A DNA stretch of 64,000 nt from Callaeas wilsoni (Eukaryota > Chordata > Aves > Passeriformes > Callaeidae): the NCBI GenBank assembly GCA_013398955.1, contig VWPU01000830.1:62001-126000 (forward strand). The letters are read 5' to 3'. Positions within the stretch are counted from its first letter, which is position 1. Each line of letters starts with the position of its first letter. The translations under genes and the position numbers were made by a program. The notes under the pieces are model-generated. The model saw nothing but the letters and a program-made list of their open reading frames with translations. It made no database searches and had not been told where the DNA came from. Of the stretch, positions 41,801 through 64,000 are shown in pieces.

Positions 41801-42828
41801 CATTTTTGCGTGCCTTACGTCAGACACGGCTCTGCTCCCCCATCTGTTCTTACTGGTGTTAGAGACCAAAACGTTCCACACCACGGACCTTGTCAAGGCT
41901 GTATTAATGTCTCACAACGGACCCAAGCTAAAACAACTTAAAACCCTACAGATTACCTAAATGTGCTGAAAATAGAGATGTAAAGAGAAGTGACTGAAAG
42001 ATTTAGTAGAACTGAAAGCTGAGATGCAAAAAAGAGCAGCAGGCTACGTTTTCTTCAGCAAAATGAGAATGTCATGTCGGCCGAATAAGGGAATTTGTTG
42101 TCAGTACTAAAATATGTGGAAAAGTTTTTATCGCTAATTCAGAATAAGTAGCACCTTACAAAAAACCTCAAGATATCTACAAAGTAAGTTGTTACTTAGC
42201 AAGGACATCAAAAACAGCCTTAAATGTCTCACATCCTGACTTGCTTATTTAGCAAGGCATTTTAATGCCTCTGCCTTATTTCCTGAAAAATATGTGCATT
42301 GCATGGACTTTCACAGAAGTCCAACATGCATTTCAATGTTTCCTTGGAGTCTCAGCAAACACATACACATGTATGTGCTAGGCAGGGAATAAATAATTCC
42401 ATACACATACTAGAGCACAGGAGCAGCGAGACAGTATTGGGTAACACAAAAACTTATGGCTGTAACTATAATAAAGGATTAATTACCAAAATACTACTGA
42501 ACACTTACGTGATCTTTTCATGTCTAGAGATGAATGTGCTTTAAAAAAGCAGCAATTACACAAATTTCCATCCTACCCTTGACAGCCACCAGGATTCTTT
42601 TTGTTTATGTCTTGTGCTGTCACCTTTCTCAGAGCTTTGTGTTCAGCCTCCAGAATCTACCTGTTTTTAGAATCCATCTCCTCAGAGTCACAAGATCCAT
42701 TTCAGAGGATTCTGTGAAGAACATCATTACACTAATACAGGAATTAGGCTTGCCCTTCCACATTCCCTGCCTTACATCTAGATATGTAAATGGTCAGTAA
42801 TGTCAAGTAATAATGGTAGCAAACGCAA

Positions 42829-42851
42829 GTATTGAAATTTTATTTCAATAC
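42829..42851. repeat. perfect 10-bp inverted repeat
   Basis: GTATTGAAAT (42,829-42,838) and ATTTCAATAC (42,842-42,851) pair exactly around a TTT loop. Its function is unknown and it may be fortuitous in AT-rich DNA. Confidence 0.75.
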
Positions 42852-45800
42852 ATGTCACAGCATGGTAACAGCATCTTCCTGGGTCCAGCTGTGGTCTATG
42901 TGATCTCTGCCAAAGAAATTGCATAAATTTGCTTCAATGTCTTTTATCTCTCTCAGTTTCTATCTAGTGTTTCACTACTCCTCCACCTCTACCAAAGTGA
43001 CCTCTCAAACCTCTGCTGCAATACTGCAACATCGAAGTGAACACAGAAAAACCAATAAAAGTACAGAGATTAGGAACCAGGTCAACATGAGGTAGCAACG
43101 AGACACATTAAAGCTCAATAGCCACCCAGAAATGAATTTTCATACACTTTGAATATTTTTACTACTTTCTCAAAATCAAATGGGAAAAAAAAATCTGGAA
43201 CATGATGCAAAGTATTCAAATGTAAGCACGAAGGAATACTGTTAATACAGTGGAACGTTCATGCCATGCTTCTGCGATGGCTCTAACCATGACTCCACGG
43301 TGGTTACCACAGTATCAGCACTGGCAGCAAGACAAGCTCTGACAGCTCCTCATCCCGTGCCATTGTACAGAACAGAACCAAACCTGCCTCTGAGATCTGC
43401 CCTCGATCTGGGATTTACCGGTCCCAGAAGGCAGGTCCCCACTTCTGCCGTGCAGAGCTTGTCTCTGTCTCTCAGGTGCCATCAGCACCTTGGACAGTGA
43501 GAGGGAACCAGCAACCATTTCCAATTTCTGCTCAAGAATTCACCTTTCACACTCACTTTTCAGTTCCTCACTTTGGCCCTGTAGTGTACATTTCTCCTTT
43601 CTTGTCCTTTGACTGTTATCCTTTATAAGATATAATCTAAGAGGCTCTCTAAAATATTTTGTATTGACACAATGATACTGTCTGAGAGGTCATTCATTTT
43701 ACATTAGCTGAGTTTCTCTGTTGCACACCATGAACATCACACACATCTTTCTCCTATTTCTGTAGCAAAATTCAAAGCTGCATTGGCTTAAAAACTTTAA
43801 CAACATTATGCATTATTTACTATATTCTACCTTGCAGGCTCACGTACACTAATCCTCCTGGATGCATTCAGCACAGGAGTGATCACTGGCCTCTGGCTTT
43901 AAAGCAATTTCCTACTAGTGTACACAGCGCAATATTTTAGATAGAAATTATAGGTGGGATTGGCAAAGTGTTACGTTGTAGAAGGCTCTAATCTGTCTAC
44001 CTTATGACATGAGAAAGAGTTCCCAAAGCTGCAAATACATCAGTATGCCTTGTCATTATCTTTCAATTCATGGCTCCCTGAGACAGTCAGATCTGAAGAG
44101 CAATTGTGTGATGGTAGGGGGTGAGAAATGACAACAAATGCTTGACAAATATGGTTTAAAAACAGAACAAAAGAACTTCCCAGACCAGAGGGTATGCAGA
44201 ACTATTCCTTGAGTCAAATAATGCGTTCAGAAGAAACGCAGAAGAATCCTAGAACACATATGTCCCTTTCTGTTCCAGATAATGCAAATTAGTCACCAAA
44301 TCATTACAAAGACCTGCAGTCTTAAAGCCTAGATAATATAAATCTACAGTATTTAATGCATTTTAAATCCACAAGAGGGCAGACACAGAGGTAAACTGAA
44401 GACACACAAAGACAGCAGATCAAAAGAAGCCTCAAAACCTTGCCTGGGGTTCTGAAATACGTGTGGTTGGGTTTGTCTTGGTTCTGTGCTTTAAGAAGAA
44501 TTTGACCATTTGACAGGGGGTATTTGATTAGTAATACATTTAGACTCCTGATTGCCTTTACTTAAAAACATAACCTTGCCATATGGTGAAAATATGAATC
44601 CTATTAACCAGGTTCAAGCAATTCTCATTTGTTCTGAAACTGGCTTTGGTTCCACACGTAATTATAATGACCAAATGATTTGCCATGTTCAGTCATTATT
44701 AAAAACTTAATTCACATTCACAGCAACTCTTCCCTACAGTGCACATTTTGATCTGTGTATGTGCATGCGTGCTACATATGTAAATCTTTTAACTTAAATA
44801 CACTGCTTGTGCCTACTGTAAACAGTGAACTCCATAACCACACTCTGGCACATGTATTTACTGTAATAATTTCTTCTTCCTACATGAGTATAAATCAACT
44901 TCCCAAAGCAACGTTAAGCAAGTACCAGATGAGATCAAGCAAACATTTTTCATTTTCTCAGAGATGTACTGCCAAAATCTACAGCAGCTGTGGATTCACC
45001 TAAGGTAAGTCTGAAGTGAAACACAGACCCAAGGGTTCATCTGTGATCTATTTTGCTTCGTTTCTAGAAAATATTGTTCTTTATGTCTGGGCCTTCTCAA
45101 AACATGGCATGAGGAACACTAAGCAGAAAAAGAGATGGTGAAAGCAGTTTATCCAGCCCAGATCTGCTTTCAGAAATAGCAAAGGCAAATGCCACAGCCA
45201 CTTTGAGTGCACAGCAAATATGTAGCTCCAGATTCTTTCCGAGTAAGCGCATTCTAAAGTTGTTTTTTTTATTTCTGAAAATACCTTTCGAAGCAAAACA
45301 TTTACGTGTTTATCCTCTACTGACAGAGAAGTGAACTGTGGCTAACATGGACAGCATGACAGTAGCCCATATCCTGAGCAGACCTTGCCAGACTCTAATT
45401 TAGGAAACAGCACAGTTAATCATAGGAAATTAGTAATTACAGGACTGGCTGCTGACTGGGCTTTTATATTGACAAGGGAAGTTACCAGTAATTATGAAAT
45501 AAGTCTGCTAGGGAACACACACGTTAGGCTTTCTTAGGTTTAATAAATTTATTCCCCTGACTAATAACTTGACACATGATCAGTACTATGTTCAAGAGTA
45601 ACAATTCACAATCACAGCTAAGGGCTCCAAAACTGAGTATCCATTTTCTGTTTCTGGAAAAACCTTGCCTTGTAGCATTTAGCACCACTCAGAAAACATA
45701 ACCTTGTTCACCATCCACACTGAGCAATCACATGGCTGGTAGCTGTTAGCCTGAAATCTAAGCAGGATGATCCTTTGTAAGACTTGTCAATTTAAAAAAA

Positions 45801-48469
45801 GATGAATTAGACAATTGAAGGTGAAAGGGTAAATAATTCATAGTGCCACTGAAATGTACAGCAGGAAGGTACCATTCTGGTACAAAGCAAATGCACTAAT
45901 TTACACCAAGGAAAACCTTAGGTTTTTTTTCTTTTACTTCTGATGGGCTATTAATCAAGTTTAAAAAGAAATCATTAAACTTGCATACCGATCAGCAGTT
46001 TATCCCTCTGAGTGAGAACAGCTAACTGTTACCTCCTTTGCCATCCCTTCAGTGACTGGCCGAGTGAAGCCCAGTTTCGTGGTGGTTTTCTAGAGAGTGA
46101 TGTTTAGAAGAGAGAAATCAAACAAAGTCCAAATCATTGATTTCACAAGTTCTTTCTACTCCAGTTCTCATTTGAATTCTAAGGCCACATTCAAACCTTA
46201 CTATAATTGCTAGGCTGATGAAAAGTATCAAAGCAAGGACAAGAATCACTGCTTCCAGCCACCCTTGCTGCACTGCAAAGGTGTGAGCAGAAGAATTTAC
46301 AGAAGCTTTGGTTTGCAGGTTTAGTACACCTGGCCTCATTTGTAGCTCTAGCAGAACTGATCTGAGTGTCTTTTTCTATATTGAAGGGCTAAGACAAGCC
46401 CTGTCATTCCACACAAGTATTTTGGATATGGCTGAGGAAATAGTTTAGAAAGGGATAACCTCACCTGCTTGGCTTACCAACAACAGCCCTTACTGCACAA
46501 GGCACTTTCCACTGCACTCATTTGAGAAAAACTTTCAGGTCAGGTTACTCAAAACTGCAGGATTTTCTCTCAGCCATACAGAGTGAGTTTAGAAAACAAA
46601 AATATGGCAAGAGATTTAAGAGATTTTAAGAAGGTGTCTTTACATGGCGCAAGGCTGTTCAAATTGCAAGGAAGGACAGGAAAGCTCAGGCCTTGGCACC
46701 GTCTGCCCAGACTAACCCAGCAATAGAACAACCTTCTCCTTCTGCAAAAGCCAAATAGCAGAAAATGTCCTCTGCATAAGATGCCAGTGTCACCTGGCAA
46801 GACTGAGTTACAAGCTAAACTCTGTGCTTACTACCAGAAGGAATGGCAGCCACCTGCCCTGGTTAGAAACAGCAAACTCCCATAAACACAGAAAAAATGT
46901 GCATCTTGTAAAGATTAGTGTACTCTTAATTTCATAATTCATCCTCCTCTAGCATTTTCTAGACTGAATCTGATTAAACAGCTATTTTCAACCATGGTTT
47001 TGAATTGAGTAAGTTTTTAATAATTTTGGTCTAAGTGATAAAGGAAGAAAATAAAGTGAGATCTGTAATCACAAATTTTTTCTTCCTTGCCCAAAGGGCT
47101 CTTATTATTTCATCTCAGCACATCTAATCCCCACTTTACCTACTATTAAATTGAACAAATTGCACACAGATGCAGAAGGTAATGTAGTGACCAAACCTTC
47201 CGAGTTTTATCACAGTATAACTGACCTATGTTAAAAAGTCAGAACGTGCCAGACAAAAGGACTTGAATGGTTTAAAACACTTAGAACGAGATGTCATTTT
47301 GTAAAACGACTTTGGTGCTTCTTGTCTTGCAAAGTGGACTTACAATCTACCTTGAATTTGGCAGATCAGGTTTGTTAAAGAATATTTTAAAGTCTGAGGC
47401 ATGACACAGAGAATGATCACAACATTAGTGCCAAAGGGTTAACCTGGCTAATGCTGCCGTGGAGGGCTCTACTCCAGCAGCAACGTTACCTGTTGTAGCA
47501 CTTCCTCCCAGTTTTGTTTGAACAGCTGGTAAACTGGAAATGAATTTGTGGATTTAAGGGCTTATAGTCTTTTCCCTGTAGAAGGTTAACCAAAAAAATC
47601 CCTGAAACCACACACACAAAACAACTTTTATTATTGGTTCCTTTTTGCTGAATGCCCTTCTCAAAGAAAAACAGAAATGAAAACAACTTCAATTATTGTT
47701 CAGCCAAGAACATGCTGCTTCACCATGCAACAAATGGAATGAGAAATGTGACAACCAGTTATTCCCAGTTCACTGTGTGCTACATCTACCTGATGCTGCG
47801 GCCGTACAAACATGCTGAGACACTTGCACTGCTTCAGGGATTTTACAGCTAAAGGGTATGAACACATGACCAATGATATTTGAAGTACAGCTGATCATAT
47901 CTGTTTGTGATGCAAGATGTCTTATGGGAAATTTATATACAACCAACATAACTTATTAATAAAAGGTTACAGTTTTGTCTCGTTGCTCTGAATTTTTTCT
48001 GAACAAAAGAAATATCAAATTTAAACTGGACATTTTCTGGTCGTATTTGTACAGAACTGAGTTCCTGCTTATCAGGACATCCTGCTAGGGAAAACCTAGA
48101 CAATGGAGTCAAATTCCAAAATTTAGTTAGACTCTACTGATTTTCAGGAGTACACACTGAATCGGACTTCCAGAGCCCTATGAAACTGTGATCCCACCTT
48201 TCCATCCTAGCCTTTTATATATCTGACCTATGTAACACTTCATGTATGTGCATGTGTACCTTTTCGTGAAAGCCTCGTGCGATCACACCATTTCAAAAAC
48301 CTAGGAGGCAACTCTTACTAATTTTCTCTTTCTTAAATTGAATAGTAATTCCTAAATCCAAATTTCCTTGGGTTAGTTGTTGGAAAGACCTCATGGTCTT
48401 CCACAGCAACACCAGGAGTCAAACATTAAGTGCCTTTGTTTTTGTTTCTCCATCCTACTACCTAGATTC

Positions 48470-48812
48470 TTCTGAGGTGGCCAGGCCCAGGACACGCGCA
48501 GTGACAGAGATCCAGGAACATTTTCCTGCCTACCTCAGCTGGAGTCCGTGGAGACGAATGGACCATCAAGTCTCTCCTGCCCTTGTGACGGGGGTGGGTG
48601 TTTCCCTCCTCACTGGAGGGTGATGACAGCTTGGATATCACGCCCAGCTCTGACCCCACTGCTGCTGTAACGCGAGAGGCAGCCGATGTCGGCAAACTCC
48701 GAGACATTGCTACTGGAGCACAGCAAACAGGGCTCAGGGAAAGTGAGCAGCCGACGCTTTGCGAACACCGAGCTCTGCCAGCTCGCCGTCTGCCCCTGCT
48801 CACAGCACGGCA
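48470..48812. promoter_or_regulatory. CpG-rich block in the PRDM5 3' flank (candidate CpG island)
   Basis: About 340 bp with clearly raised GC and roughly 18 CpG dinucleotides (for example ACGCGC, AACGCG, GCCGACG, CTCGCCG), in a neighbourhood where CpG is nearly absent. Reading frames are open on both strands (plus 48,598-48,855; minus 48,462-48,803), but none shows a known domain. It could be an orphan CpG island or distal promoter of a non-coding transcript, or a GC-rich exon. It lies about 3.8 kb beyond the PRDM5 stop. Confidence 0.45.
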
Positions 48813-51800
48813 CAGAGTCAGTAACAGCTTACAAAGAGAAGATAAAACAGACTAAATAGGCAATAACTATTAAATAAAAGGCTGGCTATCCCAGGTTGAA
48901 ATGTTCAGTGAATAATTTTCCAGGTCAAGGAAACTTTATCAGTGACAACTTTTCAGCTGTGACCTCAATTACTTCAATTTCTCCCATCTTCTTGATGTGC
49001 CACAGAACATACAGCTGTCAGAATGCATGTTGAAGAACACAACTTTACAGCTGTAACTGCCATTGTATTCTGAGCTCACACTTGCCTGAAAAACCCAAAT
49101 AAGCAGATTTCAAATCTCACTGTGAAGAGAATCTCAACACTTCGGTGCAGTAAGTACGTAACTGAACTGAAAACATCTTACTGTACCCTCATCACACCCT
49201 GACAGCAGCACAAGGAGCTACTGCACTCAAAGTGATGCTTCAGAGGGACTGTTACGCTACCTTTTAACCTGAAAAATTAAAATAAATACAGAGTCAGATG
49301 TTTTGGAAGAGTAATAGCACTGGTACTTATTGACACAAATGCAGAGCATTAAAGGTTGCAATCTAAAAAAACGTAAAATGCCCAGCACAGGTTAAATTAC
49401 ACTATTCCCTCCCTTATCTGGTTTCCACTTAGGACTTGATAGTTTAAATTAAAGAATGCATTAAATGCTTCACAGTCATACAGACAAACCAGAAATCTAA
49501 TATCAGAAAATGAAAAGATATTTATCATCTTAATGATTTGTATGATCTTTAGGCCACACAGCTGATCAGAATGAAAAGCAAAAGGAACTAGTGAGACTCC
49601 TGCTGTGTTCCTAACATCAGAGATGGAGTTCTCTCCAAGACAGGACAACTGTAATGGAAAAATCAGGAGAACAAATGGAGTGATATCTGCAGAAAATTAT
49701 AGAACATGGGGAAAAAAATCACAACCTCCTAAAACTGCAGTGACAACACATTCTTTCAGGAGTATCTCTAGACTTTCACATTACTCTGCAAGGCACAACT
49801 TACTATGTAAAAGCCAGTATTTTAATAAAGGATGATTAACAAACAAACATATGAACACAACACTAAAAAATTTACAATTACCTTTAGAGCAACAGGTTTC
49901 ACTTCATCACTTCTCAAAATCAGGTGAAAGGAACATTCTCTTTTTTTTCTCCAGGTAATACCAAGTGGGACACTGTCGATGGAAAGTTTTACTGAAAGAA
50001 GAAGGGTTTGCTGGTTTGCTTTTTTTTGCTTTCTGTTTGTTTTGGTTTGTGCCTTTTTTTCCCTTTAGGAAAGCTATGATCAAATAAAAATACGTAGCAT
50101 ATTGGTAAGTCTGCCTTGCACATAAAATCAATTACACAGTTCATGAATCCAGTAATGTGAAACATATTACCTCTGACTGGGAGAAATTCAGGCCCCCATG
50201 GCAAGAATGAATAGGGCAGCTCTTGCTGTGGGAACACCTGGAGCTGCCGAGCCTGGGGGTGGCTCTGTAGGAGCTGCAGCCACTTTAGCCCAAAGAGAAA
50301 GTTCCTGGAGGACAAGATGGAAGAGATGCTCACCTGCAGCTGGGCTTCAACCTCCTGCACCTGCTTCTTGTGTTTCCCAGGAAGGTCTGAATCCCCACAT
50401 TGATCCCTTGTTCTGTTGACACCATTAACAAGATCAAAGCTTCAGCTGCTTAACTGCTGCTGCTGCTGATTACATACAGCAAGATTAATCTTTGTATATT
50501 GTAGCTTACCTAGAAGTCATTTTAAAAAAAGAACATTCTCCTGTCTAGTTATTGACTTTCACAACTAGGTATTCTTCTCAAAAGCAGATATTAACCCTAA
50601 ACATGGAGCAACCTTGCAGTACAGATTTCTGGAAAAAATCCCTGCAAAACATGCAAATATGTTAAATTATCCAATTTTTTTTCCCAAAGCATTTTTTTCT
50701 TTGTGTTTTAATAGCCTCGTCCCTTAAAAACTCCTCAGAAAACCTCCACTTCTGATTTTTTTTTTAAAGTGTTTTATTTTCCTTCTGCTGTTCTTTGCGT
50801 CTGAGTTTGTCCTGATCAAAAGGAAGAAGGAAAAATACAAAAGGCTGAAAAACAAAGAATTGTAATCTTGGCTTTCCTACGACTCAATTCTTGATTTCAC
50901 TGATGTGAAAATGGCACACAACAACAAAAGTCATCCACCCCAGACATGTCAAAAAATTCACCAACCTAATTATCCTAGCAGATAATTAAGAACATATAGC
51001 TAAAACACCATCAGACAATTCAGAATGAGACAGTGGTTGTTTCTGCTAACTGAATACTTTAAATTCTATTAATTTTTATAATAACTGTTGCCATAAGTTA
51101 ACGTTCTCTGGATCTAGAAGTAAACTGCTCTGATAAATTCTAACAAAATCTGTAAAAACAAGGAGAGGAAGTTTTCTCTACTCAACTTTATACTGCTTAT
51201 TTCAACGACATTTGTCTTACACACATAGAATATACTTGATTCATATGAACAAATTATTTGTGGAACGGAACTGCAAAGCCTCCAAGTTTCTCCTACCTCT
51301 CAGGAAGCAAATAGGGCATGAAGGCTCAGGATGCTTTTACACATAAGTGGTTATCAGAACCAAGAGAATTACTCATAATTACACTTCTCCTAAATCTGCA
51401 GGAACCCTATACAGATGCCTCAGCTCATTTTGCAAACACTGACTGGTCTAGAATGAACCTAACCAGTTTGCTAATGCCAGAGCCTTAATATTAACTGCTG
51501 ATAACTCAGGAATTCCACATACAATCACTCTCTGAAGTTACAATTTTACTGTCCTTGTAGATAAGAAATTCTTGGTTATCTGGCTGTACAAGAGGGCCTG
51601 TGGGAACTCTTTTGAAAAGCCTTCTGCAGCAAACAACTCACTCTGATAACATGAAGAATTTGATTGTTACTTGGTTTCAAAGCAGTATTTTTCCCCGTGC
51701 TCATGAACAGAATTAAGAAAAAGAAGAAAAAGGTAGTTAAGTGGGATGAAGAAATCCAGGGCATCTGATTCAGCAGGAAGGAACACTGTGGGAACCAGTT

Positions 51801-52422
51801 GTTCACCAGGAAATTAGGTACATGTAAACTCAACAACTCTAACTGCTCAAGCCACTCTGTTCAGATGTCTTTCCACTTGCTTTGCCAGCCACAGGGATGA
51901 GTATGAATACAGCACTCAAACTAAATTGCTCAAAATTTTCGCTTCAGTCTTGTTTCATGTAACCAGAAGAAATAAATCCTCCTCAATCTCATACAGGAAT
52001 ACTGAACGTTGACAGATTTCCACAGTTCTCTACCCACACATTTTGGCATCTCAAGAACCAATTCAAGTTAATGAGTTTCATACAGTAATGAGAAAGCTGC
52101 AAATAAAATGAGACAAAATTGTGTTACAACAAAATGCAGAATTATGACATGAATGAAACAAGCCTGGATACAATCAGCAGTCAATTAGAATGACAAATTC
52201 TGTGTGGTTTCAAATTAAATAATTTTAATGGAGCCTTGTAGGTTAGATACAGAAATACAGTTGCAGACAGCCAAGAGTTCAGTTGCAAGGGTCCAGGATT
52301 TCCAGGCACTGCTACTAATACCTAAGTTTCTAAAGATGTAATTAACAAAGAGAAGTTTGCTTAAAGCTTCTTTTTTTAAATGAGGGTAAAATTTTTCCAG
52401 AGTTCTTGTATCATCGATTTTT
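48813..52422. other. PRDM5 3' flank, no gene recognised
   Basis: AT-rich sequence between the CpG-rich block and the proposed PRDM5 polyadenylation site. It contains a (CTG)5 run at 50,454-50,468 and a minus-strand candidate exon at 50,334-50,412 (see findings). If PRDM5 uses a distal polyadenylation site, part of this is 3' UTR. Confidence 0.5.
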
Positions 52423-52428
52423 TTTATT
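52423..52428 (-). promoter_or_regulatory. candidate polyadenylation signal of PRDM5
   Basis: On the minus strand AATAAA occurs about 196 nt past the PRDM5 stop codon and is the first such hexamer downstream, which would give a short 3' UTR of roughly 210-225 nt. It sits in a very A-rich run (aaaataaaaaaaatcg), so the hexamer could be fortuitous, and I see no obvious GU-rich element after it. Further minus-strand signals occur downstream, so a longer UTR is possible. Confidence 0.35.
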
Positions 52429-52623
52429 TTCAAGCTGTTTTATATCAGGAGGTCTTGGGGGTTTTTTGTCTACTAGCATATTTTCAACAAAATTGGGAAA
52501 AATAAAATGCAAAAGCATTACAGTTGTTTCTCCTGACTGTGCTTACTGGCCAGGTGGAAAGTCTGCCGTTTGTACACGTACAAATGCACCACTTTGGATC
52601 CACTCTTCTCACAGAGGCCGTAT

Positions 52624-52788
52624 TTAGCTGTCAGTTTCTCCGTGGACATTTTCCATGTGCACTTTGAGGTAGTCATTTCTTGTAAACTTCTTGTGGCAAA
52701 GCTGGCACTCTGCCATGGGGCGGTTGGGGTTGTGAGTCAGCTTATGTCGGATCAGCATCTTCTTCAGGCTGAAGGACAGGTCGCAAAC
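52624..52788 (-). CDS. PRDM5: PRDM5 terminal coding exon with stop codon
   Basis: This is a 165-bp coding part: 54 residues plus TAA at 52,624-52,626. It opens after a long pyrimidine-rich acceptor (tcttcactgcctcag) with GTT TGC GAC (VCD). It supplies the second cysteine and the rest of the finger begun in the previous exon ([18 protein letters not shown]3-H). It then has a non-canonical linker NPNRPMA and a last finger ECQLC...HMENVH with H-X4-H spacing. The tail after the last histidine is GETDS. All zinc ligands of both fingers are intact, with no frameshift. As I recall it, the human protein ends in nearly the same way ([13 protein letters not shown], then NIHGVADS), so the differences here look like ordinary species divergence. 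An in-frame ATG-like reading running upstream of the acceptor to 52,806 is intronic and should not be used. Confidence 0.93.
   Translation of the reverse strand, partial: VCDLSFSLKKMLIRHKLTHNPNRPMAECQLCHKKFTRNDYLKVHMENVHGETDS

Positions 52789-64000
<11,212 letters not shown>

Larger units (their letters stand above)
34029..48469. other. intergenic, no gene recognised
   Basis: About 14 kb of AT-rich sequence. Items seen are an acceptor-flanked open frame at 34,436-34,586 (a weak exon candidate), a 15-bp AC run at 35,846-35,860, a 10-bp-arm hairpin at 42,829-42,851, and scattered A/T runs. No domain-bearing frame or RNA gene is supported. Confidence 0.5.

Noticed and set aside
1..52400. Exons of MAD2L1 or other genes expected downstream of PRDM5
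   Set aside because: No frame matches the MAD2L1 protein as I know it. The next gene is probably beyond the window.

Overview
The window is vertebrate nuclear DNA, most likely from a bird and quite possibly a songbird. It is AT-rich with short chance reading frames, has consensus GT/AG splice sites, and carries almost no interspersed repeats. I see no Alu, B1 or L1-like sequence and no clear CR1 copy. The one clear transposon relic is an LTR that resembles songbird LTRs. The bird assignment is inference; 'vertebrate' is secure because two exons of a C2H2 zinc-finger gene can be read directly.

Region by region. (a) 52,624-64,000 on the minus strand is the 3' end of a gene I recognise as PRDM5, a PR-domain zinc-finger transcription regulator. 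The penultimate exon is 57,445-57,549 and the terminal coding exon is 52,624-52,788. They splice in phase 0 across a 4,656-bp intron and rebuild the last three C2H2 fingers, with the stop at 52,624-52,626. The rest, from 57,550 to the window end, is the next upstream intron, in which I found no further exon. (b) 1 to about 52,400 lies 3' of PRDM5 and contains no gene I can support. In mammals the corresponding flank is a large gene desert towards MAD2L1, which fits.

The best-supported element in the desert is a 442-bp solo LTR on the minus strand at 24,429-24,870. It has a perfect 9-bp terminal inverted repeat, a 4-bp target-site duplication and an internal polyadenylation signal. Other structured stretches are a CpG-rich block (48,470-48,812), a perfect 16-bp-arm hairpin (33,990-34,028), homeodomain/POU-site clusters that look like conserved enhancers (about 15.5, 22.0 and 27.2 kb), a nested tetranucleotide repeat (20,143-20,184), a C-rich strand-asymmetric tract (8,526-8,964), and two long open frames without recognisable homology (3,766-4,419 plus; 55,269-55,817 minus, inside the last PRDM5 intron).

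I found no CRISPR array, operon, tRNA, rRNA, or convincing sign of a new multi-gene system. The open leads are non-coding structure and a few candidate exons that need transcript data.
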